Numbered from the stretch's first letter, positions 7,792 to 16,386 are shown. The stretch: 30,802 nt of DNA from Candidatus Atribacteria bacterium (GCA_003513845.1 DOTB01000014.1:1-30802); one strand, 5' to 3'. Numbers and translations are program-made. The notes: a model not told the origin generated them from the letters alone.

Positions 7792-8131
7792 AACGCAAAG
7801 CTAAAAGTGCAAAGTATAATATTATGTTCGCATCTAGTAGATAGTGCTCTATTAAATAAAGAATGTTATATTTCTTGAGATTGCTTCCCCTGTTTTCGCG
7901 GGAACAGGCTAACTTTGCTTTGCAATGAAACGATGTATTTTGTCATTGCGAGCGTTAGCGAAGCAATCTCAAAACTATCTTAGTTAACTTAGCAATGGTA
8001 TCTCATAAAGAGAATAGTTAAAATTTAGGTTTCAGAAGTCGGAATGGAAAAAGAGATACCACCTGTAACAGGCAATGTGCAATACTAGAGAAAAAGTTTT
8101 TAGTTTCTCACTTTAAATTTTAAATTTTAGC
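7792..8131. repeat. Nested repeat insert in the glmS leader
   Basis: Left arm of A-rich heptamers AACGCAA, AGCTAAA, AGTGCAA, AGTATAA (7792-7819) and a T-rich opposing arm TTTTTAG, TTTCTCA, CTTTAAA, TTTTAAA, TTTTAGC (8097-8131). These belong to the family seen at 11665-11769. Between the arms are the inverted element 7875-7972 and a 9-bp inverted pair TGGTATCTC/GAGATACCA (7996-8004/8053-8061). I see no credible gene here; a 61-codon open frame at 7693-7878 crosses the ribozyme end and the repeats. Confidence 0.65.
7875..7972. repeat. REP/MITE-like inverted repeat
   Basis: About 98 bp bounded by perfect 13-bp inverted ends TTGAGATTGCTTC (7875-7887) and its complement (7960-7972). Internal pairs are CCTGTT/AACAGG (7889-7894/7903-7908) and a GCAATGA/TCATTGC pair. 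The right half reads like the TCATTGCGAGCG...GCAATCTC phrase that I recall as a common intergenic repeat in many bacteria. It does not look specific to this locus. Confidence 0.75.
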
Positions 8132-8206
8132 TCTGTATATATAGTGCAATTGTTAAAAAGTTAGTAGATATCAGGGTATTTGTTGTAGAAGTAGAGACAA
8201 TGGAAA

Positions 8207-8249
8207 ACCCTATTATCTTTCTTGATGGATTGGTAATAGGGTATTTATT
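8207..8249 (+). terminator. Terminator-like hairpin just upstream of glmS
   Basis: ACCCTATTA (8207-8215) pairs perfectly with TAATAGGGT (8234-8242) and is extendable by U-G and C-G pairs. It is followed by ATTTATTTTTT. It ends about 45 nt before the glmS start, so read-through is needed unless a promoter lies downstream. An upstream copy of the right arm (GATATCAGGGT, 8167-8177) could pair with the left arm instead, which would make this an attenuator. Confidence 0.6.
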
Positions 8250-8294
8250 TTTTGGAATTAATTTTAATATTTAACAGAAAGAAAGGATTAAAAA

Positions 8295-10124
8295 ATGTGT
8301 GGAATAATTGGATATATTGGTCCAAAAGAAGCTGTACCGATTTTACTAAATGGTTTAAAGAAGTTAGAATATAGAGGATATGATTCTGCTGGTATTACAG
8401 TATTAAAAGATAATAAAATACAGATAAAAAAGTGTAAAGGGAAGATAGTCAAATTAGAAAAATTATTGGAAAGGGGTGTTCCAAAAGGTAATATAGGATT
8501 AGGACATACGAGGTGGGCTACCCATGGAAAACCAAATAATATAAATGCGCATCCACATAATGGCTGCAACTCAGAGATTGCGGTAGTACATAATGGTATT
8601 ATAGAGAATTATTCATCTTTAAGAGAAAGATTAATTTCAGAAGGGCATAAATTTACATCTGAAACAGATACAGAGGTTCTCCCGCATTTAATAGAAAGCA
8701 ATTATAATGGTGATTTAACCTCCGCAGTAAAAGAATCTCTAAAAGAAATAGAAGGTTCTTATGCTATTGGAGTGATTTCATCTCGCGAGCCTGGGAAAAT
8801 CGTAGCTTCACGTTACGCAAGTCCTCTAATTATTGGAATAGGTGAAGGAGAGATGTTTTTGGCTTCTGATATTCCTGCTTTACTTGGGTATACCAATAGA
8901 GTTATTTTTTTAGGAGAAAAAGAGATTGCTACTATAACTAAAGGTGGAGTGAAGATTATCGATTTCGAAGGAAAAATATTACAAAAGGAAATAGTAAATA
9001 TTGAGTGGGATGAGGAAATGACAGAAAAGAGTGGTTATAAACATTTTATGTTAAAAGAAATTTTTCAAGAAACTATGGTTATTCGCAATAATTTAGAGGG
9101 TAGAATTAATCTATCTACAAATGAACCAGAACTTAACAACTTATTTCTTTCTTTAGATAAAATCAATGAAATAAAAAGGATATTTATTTTAGCTTGTGGG
9201 TCTTCTTATTATACAGCTTTAGCAGGTAAGTATGTTTTTGAGGAATTAACTGGTATCCCGGTAGAAGTGGATTACGGTTCTGAATTCAGGTACAGAAAAA
9301 TATTATTAAGCGATAAAGATTTAACTGTGGTAATATCTCAATCAGGAGAGACAGCTGATACTATTGCCGCTTTAAGGGCTTGCAAGGAACTTGGTTCCCA
9401 CGTTTTAGCTCTTACTAATGTAAGAGGAAGCACTATCAGTAGGGAAGCAGATAGTATAATGTATATTAATGCAGGTCCAGAAATAGGTGTGGCTACTACG
9501 AAAGCTTTTATTGGGCAATTAATGTGTCTTTACATATTGTCTCTTTATTTTGCTAAAGTTAGGGAAGCTCTTAATTTGGCAGAGATTAAGAAAATAATTT
9601 CTGAATTAATAAAGATTCCTCAATTGGTTGAGATTATTTTATTTAAAGACCTAGAAATTGCTAAATTAAGTGAAGAATTTTATAAATTTCATAATTTTCT
9701 TTACCTGGGGAGAGGAATCAATTACCCCATTGCTTTAGAAGGAGCTTTAAAACTCAAGGAGATTTCTTATATCCATGCTGAAGGTTATCCAGCAGGAGAG
9801 ATGAAACATGGTCCCATTGCTCTCTTGGATAAAGATTTTCCAGCTGTAGTAATAGTACCCCGTGATAGGGTTTACACTAAAGTAGTTAACAATATAAAAG
9901 AGGTTAAAGCACGAAATACTCTGGTATTAGGTATTGCTACTGAGGGCGATCAAGAAATTAAAAATGTAGTAGATCGAGTGTTCTATATTCCCAAAACTTT
10001 AGATATATTATATCCTGTATTAACAGTTATACCTTTACAATTGTTTGCTTATCATATTGCTGATAGATTAGGTTGTGATGTTGACAAACCAAGAAATTTA
10101 GCTAAAAGTGTTACTGTTGAATGA
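8295..10124 (+). CDS. glmS: Glutamine-fructose-6-phosphate aminotransferase (isomerizing)
   Basis: Makes glucosamine-6-P from fructose-6-P and glutamine, the committed step to UDP-GlcNAc. The 609 aa are full length. The N-terminal glutaminase domain begins MCGIIGY, with Cys2 exposed as nucleophile after Met removal. Two SIS sugar-isomerase domains occupy about 240-600, with the family phrases ACGSSYYTA, ISQSGETADT and HAEGYPAGEMKHGP. The C-terminus LGCDVDKPRNLAKSVTVE is canonical. It starts at ATG after AAAGGA. Control is expected from the glmS ribozyme far upstream, and possibly from the hairpin directly before the gene. Confidence 0.98.
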   Translation: MCGIIGYIGPKEAVPILLNGLKKLEYRGYDSAGITVLKDNKIQIKKCKGKIVKLEKLLERGVPKGNIGLGHTRWATHGKPNNINAHPHNGCNSEIAVVHNGIIENYSSLRERLISEGHKFTSETDTEVLPHLIESNYNGDLTSAVKESLKEIEGSYAIGVISSREPGKIVASRYASPLIIGIGEGEMFLASDIPALLGYTNRVIFLGEKEIATITKGGVKIIDFEGKILQKEIVNIEWDEEMTEKSGYKHFMLKEIFQETMVIRNNLEGRINLSTNEPELNNLFLSLDKINEIKRIFILACGSSYYTALAGKYVFEELTGIPVEVDYGSEFRYRKILLSDKDLTVVISQSGETADTIAALRACKELGSHVLALTNVRGSTISREADSIMYINAGPEIGVATTKAFIGQLMCLYILSLYFAKVREALNLAEIKKIISELIKIPQLVEIILFKDLEIAKLSEEFYKFHNFLYLGRGINYPIALEGALKLKEISYIHAEGYPAGEMKHGPIALLDKDFPAVVIVPRDRVYTKVVNNIKEVKARNTLVLGIATEGDQEIKNVVDRVFYIPKTLDILYPVLTVIPLQLFAYHIADRLGCDVDKPRNLAKSVTVE

Positions 10125-10148
10125 AAGGGTATTTGTTAGAAAAAAATT

Positions 10149-10176
10149 TTGTGAAAAGAAATTGTAAGAGTATAAT
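10149..10176 (+). promoter_or_regulatory. Probable glnA promoter
   Basis: TTGTGA (10149-10154) and a perfect TATAAT (10171-10176) are spaced by 16 bases, 45 nt upstream of the glnA start. There is no obvious terminator between glmS and this site. No recognisable GlnR or TnrA operator was seen. Confidence 0.6.
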
Positions 10177-10221
10177 AAATTAAAAACAAAATTAAGAGAG
10201 ATTTTAAGGGGGCGATTATTG

Positions 10222-11550
10222 ATGAGGAAGGTAACCAAAGAAGAGATTTTAAAAAAGGCTAAAGAATTAAAGGTAAAGTTTGTAAGACTACGATTTACTG
10301 ATATTTTAGGTATGCCCAAAAATGTGGAAATTCCAATAAGAGAATTTGAAAAGGCTCTCGATGGAAAGATTATGTTTGATGGTTCTTCTATCCAGGGCTT
10401 TGTGCGGATTGAAGAATCTGATATGTATTTAAGACCAGATTATTCAACTTTTACGATAAATCCTTGGGAAGAAGAAAAAGATGTAGCTCGAATCACTTGT
10501 GATGTTTATAACCCCAATGGTTCACCATTTGAAGGCTGCCCCAGAAATAATTTAAAAAGAATATTAAAAGAAGTTGAAGAAATGGGATATTCCCCTAACT
10601 TGGGACCAGAGGTAGAATTTTTTCTGTTTTTTAAAGACCAAGAAGGGAAAGCCACTACCAAGACTCATGACCAGGGTGGATATTTCGACCTTTTACCAGT
10701 TGATTTAGGAGAAGAGGCAAGAAGGGATATGGTAATAGCTTTGGAAAAATTAGGTTTTGAAATCGAAGCATCTCATCATGAAGTTGCACCCGGCCAACAC
10801 GAGATTGATTTTAAATATTCAGATGCCCTTACAGCAGCAGATAGGATAATGACTTTAAAACTTACTAGTAAAACCATAGCCTTAAAACATAATTTACATG
10901 TTACCTTTATGCCTAAGCCCATTTTTGGGGCACCTGGCTCGGGAATGCATACTCATATTTCATTATTTAGAGATGGAAAAAATATCTTTTACAATCCAGA
11001 AGAAAAATATCAATTGAGTAAAGAAGCCCTGTATTTCATTGGAGGATTATTAAAACATGCTAAAGGTTTTACTGCCATTACAAACCCTTTAGTAAATTCT
11101 TATAAGAGATTGACTCCTGGTTATGAAGCACCAGTTTATATCGCCTGGTCGGAGAGAAATCGTAGCCCTTTAGTCAGGGTCCCAATTGCAAGAAAAGAGG
11201 GCACTAGGACGGAATTGAGAAGTCCTGACCCATCCTGCAACCCTTATTTAGCTTTTGCGGTGATACTAAAGGCAGGAATAGATGGTATAAAAAATCAAAT
11301 TGATCCTGGTGAGCCAATTAACAAAAATATTTATACAATGAGTAAAGAAGAAAGAAAATCTTTAGGTATTGAAAATTTGCCCACTACTTTAAACGATGCT
11401 TTAATAGAGTTAGAAAAAGACGATGTAGTAAAATCTGCTTTAACTCCTCACATTTTAGAAAATTATATCGAAGCTAAAAAAGAGGAGTGGGAAGCTTATC
11501 GCATTCAAGTTCACCAGTGGGAATTAGATAGGTATCTAACAATTTATTGA
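10222..11550 (+). CDS. glnA: Glutamine synthetase, type I (GSI-alpha-like)
   Basis: ATP-dependent amidation of glutamate, the main ammonium assimilation step. It is 442 aa from the ATG at 10222, which sits 9 nt after GGGGG; a TTG one codon earlier is less likely. Motifs seen are FDGSSIQGF with the latch region, [16 protein letters not shown] (metal and ammonium sites), [22 protein letters not shown] and [15 protein letters not shown]. The length and the sequence near [13 protein letters not shown], without the adenylylation-site tyrosine context, fit the short GSI-alpha group that is controlled by feedback rather than adenylylation. It shares glutamine as a link with glmS upstream. Confidence 0.97.
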   Translation: MRKVTKEEILKKAKELKVKFVRLRFTDILGMPKNVEIPIREFEKALDGKIMFDGSSIQGFVRIEESDMYLRPDYSTFTINPWEEEKDVARITCDVYNPNGSPFEGCPRNNLKRILKEVEEMGYSPNLGPEVEFFLFFKDQEGKATTKTHDQGGYFDLLPVDLGEEARRDMVIALEKLGFEIEASHHEVAPGQHEIDFKYSDALTAADRIMTLKLTSKTIALKHNLHVTFMPKPIFGAPGSGMHTHISLFRDGKNIFYNPEEKYQLSKEALYFIGGLLKHAKGFTAITNPLVNSYKRLTPGYEAPVYIAWSERNRSPLVRVPIARKEGTRTELRSPDPSCNPYLAFAVILKAGIDGIKNQIDPGEPINKNIYTMSKEERKSLGIENLPTTLNDALIELEKDDVVKSALTPHILENYIEAKKEEWEAYRIQVHQWELDRYLTIY

Positions 11551-11606
11551 TAAATGATATTTTGCATATATCTGATAGAGAAGATGACAAAATGCCAAGC
11601 ATAAAA

Positions 11607-11882
11607 TGTATCTCGTATCTCGTGAATCGTATCTCGAATTATAGCAAGTAGTGAAGTAGCGAAAAACGCAAAGTGCAAAGCGTAAAACTAAAACTTAAAA
11701 TTCAAAATTAATTCAAAAAGTTTTAAGTTTTGAATTATGATTTTACACTTTTCGCTTTAAATTTTTAATTTAATAATGAATGATAATATGAACAAAATAA
11801 TTTCTTGAAAGAGATACAAGATACAAGATACAAGATACGAATAACGAATTAATTCTGACTACTGGCTTCTGGTTCCTGAATA
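11607..11882. repeat. Compound heptamer repeat, glnA-ltaE spacer
   Basis: Ordered modules, all of period 7. TGTATCT, CGTATCT, CGTGAAT, CGTATCT are at 11607-11641. AACGCAA, AGTGCAA, AGCGTAA, AACTAAA, ACTTAAA, ATTCAAA are at 11665-11713. Their complement-type arm TTTTAAG, TTTTGAA, TTATGAT, TTTACAC, TTTTCGC is at 11721-11769. AGATACA three times plus AGATACG, complementary to the first module, is at 11812-11846. CTGACTA, CTGGCTT, CTGGTTC, CTGAATA are at 11855-11882. The layout is nested and palindromic apart from the last module. The 358-nt gap holds nothing else that I can see. Confidence 0.85.
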
Positions 11883-11908
11883 CTTTATATAATTTGGAGG
11901 TAAATAAT

Positions 11909-12970
11909 ATGAGTACTTTTAATAAAAATAGTGACCTCAAAAAAATTGATTTAAGAAGTGATACAGTTACCTTACCAACAAATGAGATGAGAGAAGCAAT
12001 GAAAAACGCGGAAGTTGGAGATGATGTTTACCAAGAAGATCCCACAGTGAATAGATTAGAAGAATTAGCCGCAAAAAAGATGGGAAAAGAGGCAGCATTG
12101 TTTGTAGCTAGTGGAACTATGGGTAATTTGCTTGCAGTTTTAACCCATTGCCAAAAAGGAGACGAAGTAATTTTAGAATCGGACTGCCATATGTATTATT
12201 ATGAGGTAGGAGGTATATCAGCTATCGCAGGGGTGATTCCTCGGTTGATTTCGGGTGATAAAGGTATTCCAGATCCACGGGATATTAAAAAAGCATTAAG
12301 AGATAAAAATATTCACTATCCCGAGACCAGGCTAATTTGCTTAGAGAATACTCATAATAGGGCCGGAGGAACAATTATTCCTCCTGAGATAATCGAAGAA
12401 ATTTGCCAATTAGGTCATCAGCGAAATATTCTGATTCATTTAGACGGAGCCCGAATATTTAATGCTGCTGTAGCATTAAATCTTGATCCAGCTACCCTTA
12501 CAAAAGATGTTGATTCAGTAATGTTTTGTCTTTCTAAAGGGTTAAGTGCACCGGTGGGGTCAATCTTGGCCGGGTCAGAAGAATTTATTGAAAAAGCTCG
12601 TAAAAATCGGAAGATGTTAGGTGGGGGAATGAGACAGGCAGGTATTTTAGCAGCAGCAGGGATAATTGCCTTAGAAAAGATGGTTGAAAGATTAAAAGAA
12701 GACCATAAAAATGCCCGTATTTTAGGCGAAGGCTTAAATGAAATAAAAGGAATAAAGTTAGACTTAAAAACAGTCCAGACAAATATGGTATACTTAGATG
12801 TTCAAGAAGCAGGTATGGACACTTATCAATTTTTACAAGAATTAGCTAAATATAATATCTTAGGTTCACCCCGACCACCTACCAAAGTTCGTTTAGTTAC
12901 TCATTATGGAATTAGTGAAGAAGATATTTTTACTACTATAAAGGTAATAAAAGAAATAGTGAAAAATTAG
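11909..12970 (+). CDS. ltaE: Low-specificity L-threonine aldolase
   Basis: PLP enzyme of the beta-eliminating lyase family that cleaves L-threonine or allo-threonine to glycine and acetaldehyde. It is 353 aa from the ATG at 11909, which follows GGAGG (11896-11900) by 8 nt; an in-frame TTG at 11894 overlaps that site and is rejected. Family motifs are DLRSDTVTLPT at the N-terminus, HLDGARIFNAA, and CLSKGLSAPVGS with the PLP lysine. It could feed glycine to the cleavage system encoded at 26179-30589 (inference). The stop TAG is also the first triplet of the following repeat. Confidence 0.94.
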   Translation: MSTFNKNSDLKKIDLRSDTVTLPTNEMREAMKNAEVGDDVYQEDPTVNRLEELAAKKMGKEAALFVASGTMGNLLAVLTHCQKGDEVILESDCHMYYYEVGGISAIAGVIPRLISGDKGIPDPRDIKKALRDKNIHYPETRLICLENTHNRAGGTIIPPEIIEEICQLGHQRNILIHLDGARIFNAAVALNLDPATLTKDVDSVMFCLSKGLSAPVGSILAGSEEFIEKARKNRKMLGGGMRQAGILAAAGIIALEKMVERLKEDHKNARILGEGLNEIKGIKLDLKTVQTNMVYLDVQEAGMDTYQFLQELAKYNILGSPRPPTKVRLVTHYGISEEDIFTTIKVIKEIVKN

Positions 12971-13229
12971 TGTATAGTATCGAGTATATAGTATATAATG
13001 AAGCAGGTTAGCCAGTTAGCCAGTTCACCGATTATCCGGTTGAAGAATTAAAATCAAGTTGGTTAAATGTATCAAATCACCATTATCTTACAACTGAGAA
13101 CTTATATTTGATTTGAAATTAACAACTAGAATTAATTGGTCAACTGGTAAACCGGGTAACTGGGTAACCAACTATAAACTTACAACTTATATTTAAAACT
13201 AACGACTATTCACTATCACCTAATGACTA
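12968..13229. repeat. Inverted octamer/heptamer repeat block, ltaE-thioesterase spacer
   Basis: The clearest copy of the common element. Heptamers TAGTGTA, TAGTATC, GAGTATA, TAGTATA occupy 12968-12995. Octamers GGTTAGCC, AGTTAGCC, AGTTCACC, GATTATCC, GGTTGAAG occupy 13006-13045. The opposing arm AACTGGTA, AACCGGGT, AACTGGGT, AACCAACT lies at 13142-13173. Heptamers ACGACTA, TTCACTA, TCACCTA, ATGACTA lie at 13202-13229. It runs from the stop codon to just before the next ribosome binding site. Confidence 0.85.
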
Positions 13230-13253
13230 ATTAAAGCAGGGAGGTTTTAATTT

Positions 13254-13691
13254 TTGGAAGCTTTACCAGGATATAAAGAATGCTTTGTATGTGGGAAAGA
13301 AAATCCTTTTGGTTTAAAAATTACTTTTTTTAAAGATGGAAAAGAAGTAAAAGCAGAATTTATTCCTGAACCAAAACACCAAGGTTTCAAGGGAATTGTT
13401 CATGGCGGAATATTATTTTCTATTTTAGATGAAATAATGGGAAGAACTGCAATAGTAAATAAAGGAGTAATGACTTTAACTGTAGAAATTAATATAAAAT
13501 ACCGAAAAAAAGCTCCGATAGGCAAAAAGATTATCTTTACTGCTCAGTTGATAAAAGATTTGGGTAGAATGATTGAAGCCCAAGCTCAAGCCCATTTAGA
13601 AGATGGGACCTTATTAACAGAGGCAAGGGGAAGATTTATTGTTCTTTCTCCAGAAATGCAAAAGGAAGTAGAAGGATATTTATGTGATTAG
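13254..13691 (+). CDS. PaaI-like hotdog-fold thioesterase
   Basis: Probable acyl-CoA thioesterase of the single-domain hotdog family; its substrate is unknown. The 145 aa carry an N-terminal CFVCGKENPFGL (C10 and C13), a motif shared by a THEM4-like subgroup. The catalytic-loop HGGILFSILDE (50-60) has HGG and an acidic D59/E60. The start is TTG, 9 nt after GGGAGG (13239-13244), with no nearby ATG. It lies alone between two spacers and is followed 96 nt later by fxsA. Confidence 0.85.
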   Translation: MEALPGYKECFVCGKENPFGLKITFFKDGKEVKAEFIPEPKHQGFKGIVHGGILFSILDEIMGRTAIVNKGVMTLTVEINIKYRKKAPIGKKIIFTAQLIKDLGRMIEAQAQAHLEDGTLLTEARGRFIVLSPEMQKEVEGYLCD

Positions 13692-13787
13692 TTATAATTA
13701 TAAGCTTGTCCCTTGCTTTCGCGAAGTCAGGCTAAGTGAAAATGGGGGAATTGGTAACGAGAGGAAAATAAAGATTTGAGGAGAAAA

Positions 13788-14183
13788 ATGTTTTTTACTA
13801 AACTACTAATGACATTCATAATAGTTCCAGTAGTAGAGCTATATATCTTGATTGAAGTGGGAAAGAGGATAGGAAGTCTACCCATAATTGGCATAATTAT
13901 CTTAACTGGGATATTAGGAGCTTATTTGGTAAAAGGTCAGGGCTTTATGATTTTAAAGAAAATCCAAAATGATTTAAATGAAGGAATCTTGCCAGGAGAT
14001 AGTTTAATTCAGGGAGTTATTATTCTGGCTGGAGGAATATTACTTCTTACCCCTGGTTTTATTACTGATATTATAGGGTTTATTTTTTTAATACCTTTTA
14101 GCAGAATGGTGGTTAAAAAATATTTATTGAAATGGTTAAAAGGCAAGATAAAAGAGGGGAATTTTTATTATAGAGAATTTTAA
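13788..14183 (+). CDS. fxsA: FxsA family inner-membrane protein
   Basis: Small integral membrane protein. E. coli FxsA affects phage T7 exclusion by F plasmids, and the general role is unknown. It is 131 aa from the ATG at 13788 preceded by GAGGAG; a TTG at 13776 overlaps that site and is rejected. Family features are the N-terminal PVVELYILIEVG, then GILGAYLVKGQG, and LLLTPGFITDIIGFIFLIP with the conserved PGF-TD. Three to four hydrophobic segments are followed by a basic C-terminal tail. The spacer before it contains a small hairpin-like phrase (about 13705-13734) resembling the one at 7887-7908. Confidence 0.9.
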   Translation: MFFTKLLMTFIIVPVVELYILIEVGKRIGSLPIIGIIILTGILGAYLVKGQGFMILKKIQNDLNEGILPGDSLIQGVIILAGGILLLTPGFITDIIGFIFLIPFSRMVVKKYLLKWLKGKIKEGNFYYREF

Positions 14184-14266
14184 AATAGCTGTTTACTAAT
14201 AACTAAAAAAGATAAAAGTATGTCCCCATAAAAAGGGGGAATGGTATTTAAAAAGGAATGATTTCA

Positions 14267-14653
14267 TTGATTATAGGATGCGGAATAGATTTGGTTGAAG
14301 TAAATAGAATAGAAAAAATAATTAAAAGATGGGAAGATAGTTTTACTTCCAGAATATTTACTTCTTGGGAAAAAAATTATTGTGAAAAAAGAAATAATAA
14401 ATATCAGTCTTATGCGGGGAAGTTTGCTGCCAAAGAAGCCCTTTTGAAAGCTTTAGGCTTAGGGCTTAGGGGGGTTAATTGGAAGGAGATTGAAGTAAAA
14501 AATGATGGACTTGGCCAACCTATTATAAAGATAAGCGGGAAATTAAAAAAAATTGCTTTAAAAATGGGAATGCATAAGTATTTTATAACTATTTCTCACA
14601 CCAATGATTATGCTATTGCCCAAGTAATTCTGGAAAGCCAACTGGATAAGTAA
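14267..14653 (+). CDS. acpS: Holo-[acyl-carrier-protein] synthase
   Basis: Transfers the 4'-phosphopantetheine of CoA to the serine of acyl carrier protein. With TTG 14267 as start the protein is 128 aa and begins MIIGCGIDLVEVNRIEK, exactly the family N-terminus, 9 nt after the AAAAGGA site. The ATG at 14258 would touch that site and is less likely. Visible residues are the Mg-binding D in GIDLVEV, FAAKEALLKAL with the conserved E, and the C-terminal SHTNDYAIAQV. acpS-nnr-alr is a common order in Firmicutes. Here a repeat block separates acpS from nnr. Confidence 0.96.
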   Translation: MIIGCGIDLVEVNRIEKIIKRWEDSFTSRIFTSWEKNYCEKRNNKYQSYAGKFAAKEALLKALGLGLRGVNWKEIEVKNDGLGQPIIKISGKLKKIALKMGMHKYFITISHTNDYAIAQVILESQLDK

Positions 14654-14663
14654 AAATCAGTAT

Positions 14664-14821
14664 AGTTAGCCGGTTAGCTGGTTTGCTGGTTACCGTTATA
14701 TGGTTTCCTGGTTAGGAATTTTGATTTTAACTGGTAAACTAGGTAACCGAGTAACTAAATAAATTTGCCTCTCGCACCTTGCAACTTATATTTAAAACTG
14801 ACGACTATTCCCTAATGACTA
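14664..14821. repeat. Inverted octamer repeat block, acpS-nnr spacer
   Basis: Octamers AGTTAGCC, GGTTAGCT, GGTTTGCT, GGTTACCG are at 14664-14695, and two more at 14702-14717. The opposing arm AACTGGTA, AACTAGGT, AACCGAGT, AACTAAAT is at 14729-14760. Heptamers ACGACTA, TTCCCTA, ATGACTA are at 14801-14821, ending just before the nnr ribosome binding site. Confidence 0.85.
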
Positions 14822-14837
14822 AGTCAAGGAGGTAGTT

Positions 14838-16382
14838 ATGAAAGTAGTAACCAGTCAAGAGATTAAAGAGATAGATAGAAAAGCTATAGATGAGTATGGA
14901 ATACCTGGTTTAATTTTAATGGAGAATGCTGGTTTAAGTATATTTCAAAATATAAAAAATATTTATTCAGATTTAAAATCAAGAAAAGTAATTATTTTTT
15001 CAGGGTCAGGCAATAATGGAGGAGACGGATTTGTAGTTGCACGTCATCTATATAATTATGGAGTGAAAGTAAGAGTTTTTGTTTTATCTTCGTTAGATAA
15101 AATTAAAGGTGAAGCGAAAATAAACTTAGAAATAATTAGTAAAATAGGGATTGAGTTAATAGAAATTGAATCTATGAAAATTGAAGAAGTGCGAAGGATT
15201 ATACTGGATACTGATTTGATTATAGATGCAATATTAGGAACTGGATTACAAGGTAAGGTGACCGGATTAAAGGCAAAGATTATAGATTTAATTAATTACG
15301 CTAATAAAGATGTAATTGCAGTTGATGTTCCTTCTGGTTTAAATTCCGATACAGGAAAAATTGTAGGCTCCTGTGTCAAAGCTACTTATACTATCACTTT
15401 AGGTTTGCCAAAGATAGGTTTATTACTCTATCCAGGAGCGGATTATACTGGAAAGATAATTGTTGAAGATATCGGTATTCCTAAAAATCTTTTAGAGTGT
15501 AAAAAATTAAAGTTTAATATGATAAATAAAGAAATTGTTAAATCGCTTTTACCTACTCGTTTATCTTATGGACATAAGGGGTCCTTTGGTAAAGTTTTAA
15601 TACTTGCTGGTTCAAGAGGAATGACTGGTGCAGCGTATTTAACCAGTGAAGCTGCAATTAGAAGCGGTGCGGGTTTAGTCTTTTTAGGGATACCAAAGAC
15701 TTTAAACTCTATAATGGAAGTAAAATTGACTGAAGTAATAACTTTTCCTCTAGCCGAAACTAAAAATCAATCTTTAAGTGATGAAGCAGAAATTGAGATT
15801 TTTAAGTTTCTGGATGATTTTTCAGTTATAGGGATAGGCCCGGGGATTTCCAGACAATTAGAAACCCAGAGGTTAGCAAGAAAGATTATTGAAAAAACTA
15901 CTATTCCTATAGTTATTGATGCAGACGCAATATATGCATTAAAAGAAGATCCTGCATTATTAAAAAAGACCAAATCGCCAGTAGTTATTACTCCCCATCC
16001 TGGAGAAATGGCATATTTAATAAACAAAGATGTAAAATATGTTTTGGATAACCAATTGGAAATTACCAGAGAAGTTGCCCAGGACTTTGGAGTAGTGGTG
16101 GTATTAAAGGGGGCTAGAACGATTATTGCAGGAGATAAAGGCGAGGTATATATTAATATTGGTGATAATTCAGGAATGGCTACAGGAGGCTCGGGAGATG
16201 TTTTAACTGGAATAATTTGTAGCTTAATAGCTCAAGGTGCTGATAATTTTTCAGCAGCTATTGCCGGAGTATATATTCATAGCCTGGCCGGTGACTTAGC
16301 CCGTAATATTAAAGGTGAAAGAGGAATGATAGCCGGTGATATCCTTTCTCAAGTCCCTCAAGCCTTTTTAAGTTTAGAATAA
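14838..16382 (+). CDS. nnr: Bifunctional NAD(P)H-hydrate repair enzyme (epimerase/dehydratase)
   Basis: Repairs damaged NAD(P)H: the N-terminal YjeF domain epimerises S/R hydrates and the C-terminal ribokinase-like domain dehydrates the S form using ADP. The 514 aa are the fused length. The YjeF_N domain (about 1-215) shows SGSGNNGGDGF (55-65) and DAILGTGLQG. The dehydratase domain (about 225-510) shows LILAGSRGMTGAA, VITPHPGEMAYL and GSGDVLTG (451-458). It starts at ATG 14838 after AGGAGG. It sits between acpS and alr, a common bacterial order. Confidence 0.97.
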   Translation: MKVVTSQEIKEIDRKAIDEYGIPGLILMENAGLSIFQNIKNIYSDLKSRKVIIFSGSGNNGGDGFVVARHLYNYGVKVRVFVLSSLDKIKGEAKINLEIISKIGIELIEIESMKIEEVRRIILDTDLIIDAILGTGLQGKVTGLKAKIIDLINYANKDVIAVDVPSGLNSDTGKIVGSCVKATYTITLGLPKIGLLLYPGADYTGKIIVEDIGIPKNLLECKKLKFNMINKEIVKSLLPTRLSYGHKGSFGKVLILAGSRGMTGAAYLTSEAAIRSGAGLVFLGIPKTLNSIMEVKLTEVITFPLAETKNQSLSDEAEIEIFKFLDDFSVIGIGPGISRQLETQRLARKIIEKTTIPIVIDADAIYALKEDPALLKKTKSPVVITPHPGEMAYLINKDVKYVLDNQLEITREVAQDFGVVVVLKGARTIIAGDKGEVYINIGDNSGMATGGSGDVLTGIICSLIAQGADNFSAAIAGVYIHSLAGDLARNIKGERGMIAGDILSQVPQAFLSLE

Positions 16383-16386
16383 AAAC

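Noticed and set aside
7693..7878. A 61-codon open frame between the ribozyme core and glmS
   Set aside because: It begins inside the 3' part of the ribozyme, runs through repeat words and ends in the inverted repeat. It has no ribosome binding site and no recognisable protein features.
12968..13229. Repeat-rich spacers as possible CRISPR arrays
   Set aside because: Words are 7-8 bases, contiguous and degenerate, with no conserved 25-40 base repeats, no uniform spacers and no cas genes.
14223..14240. TCCCC/GGGGA hairpin before acpS as a terminator
   Set aside because: The stem is short and no T-run follows. It may only be chance or a weak leader structure.
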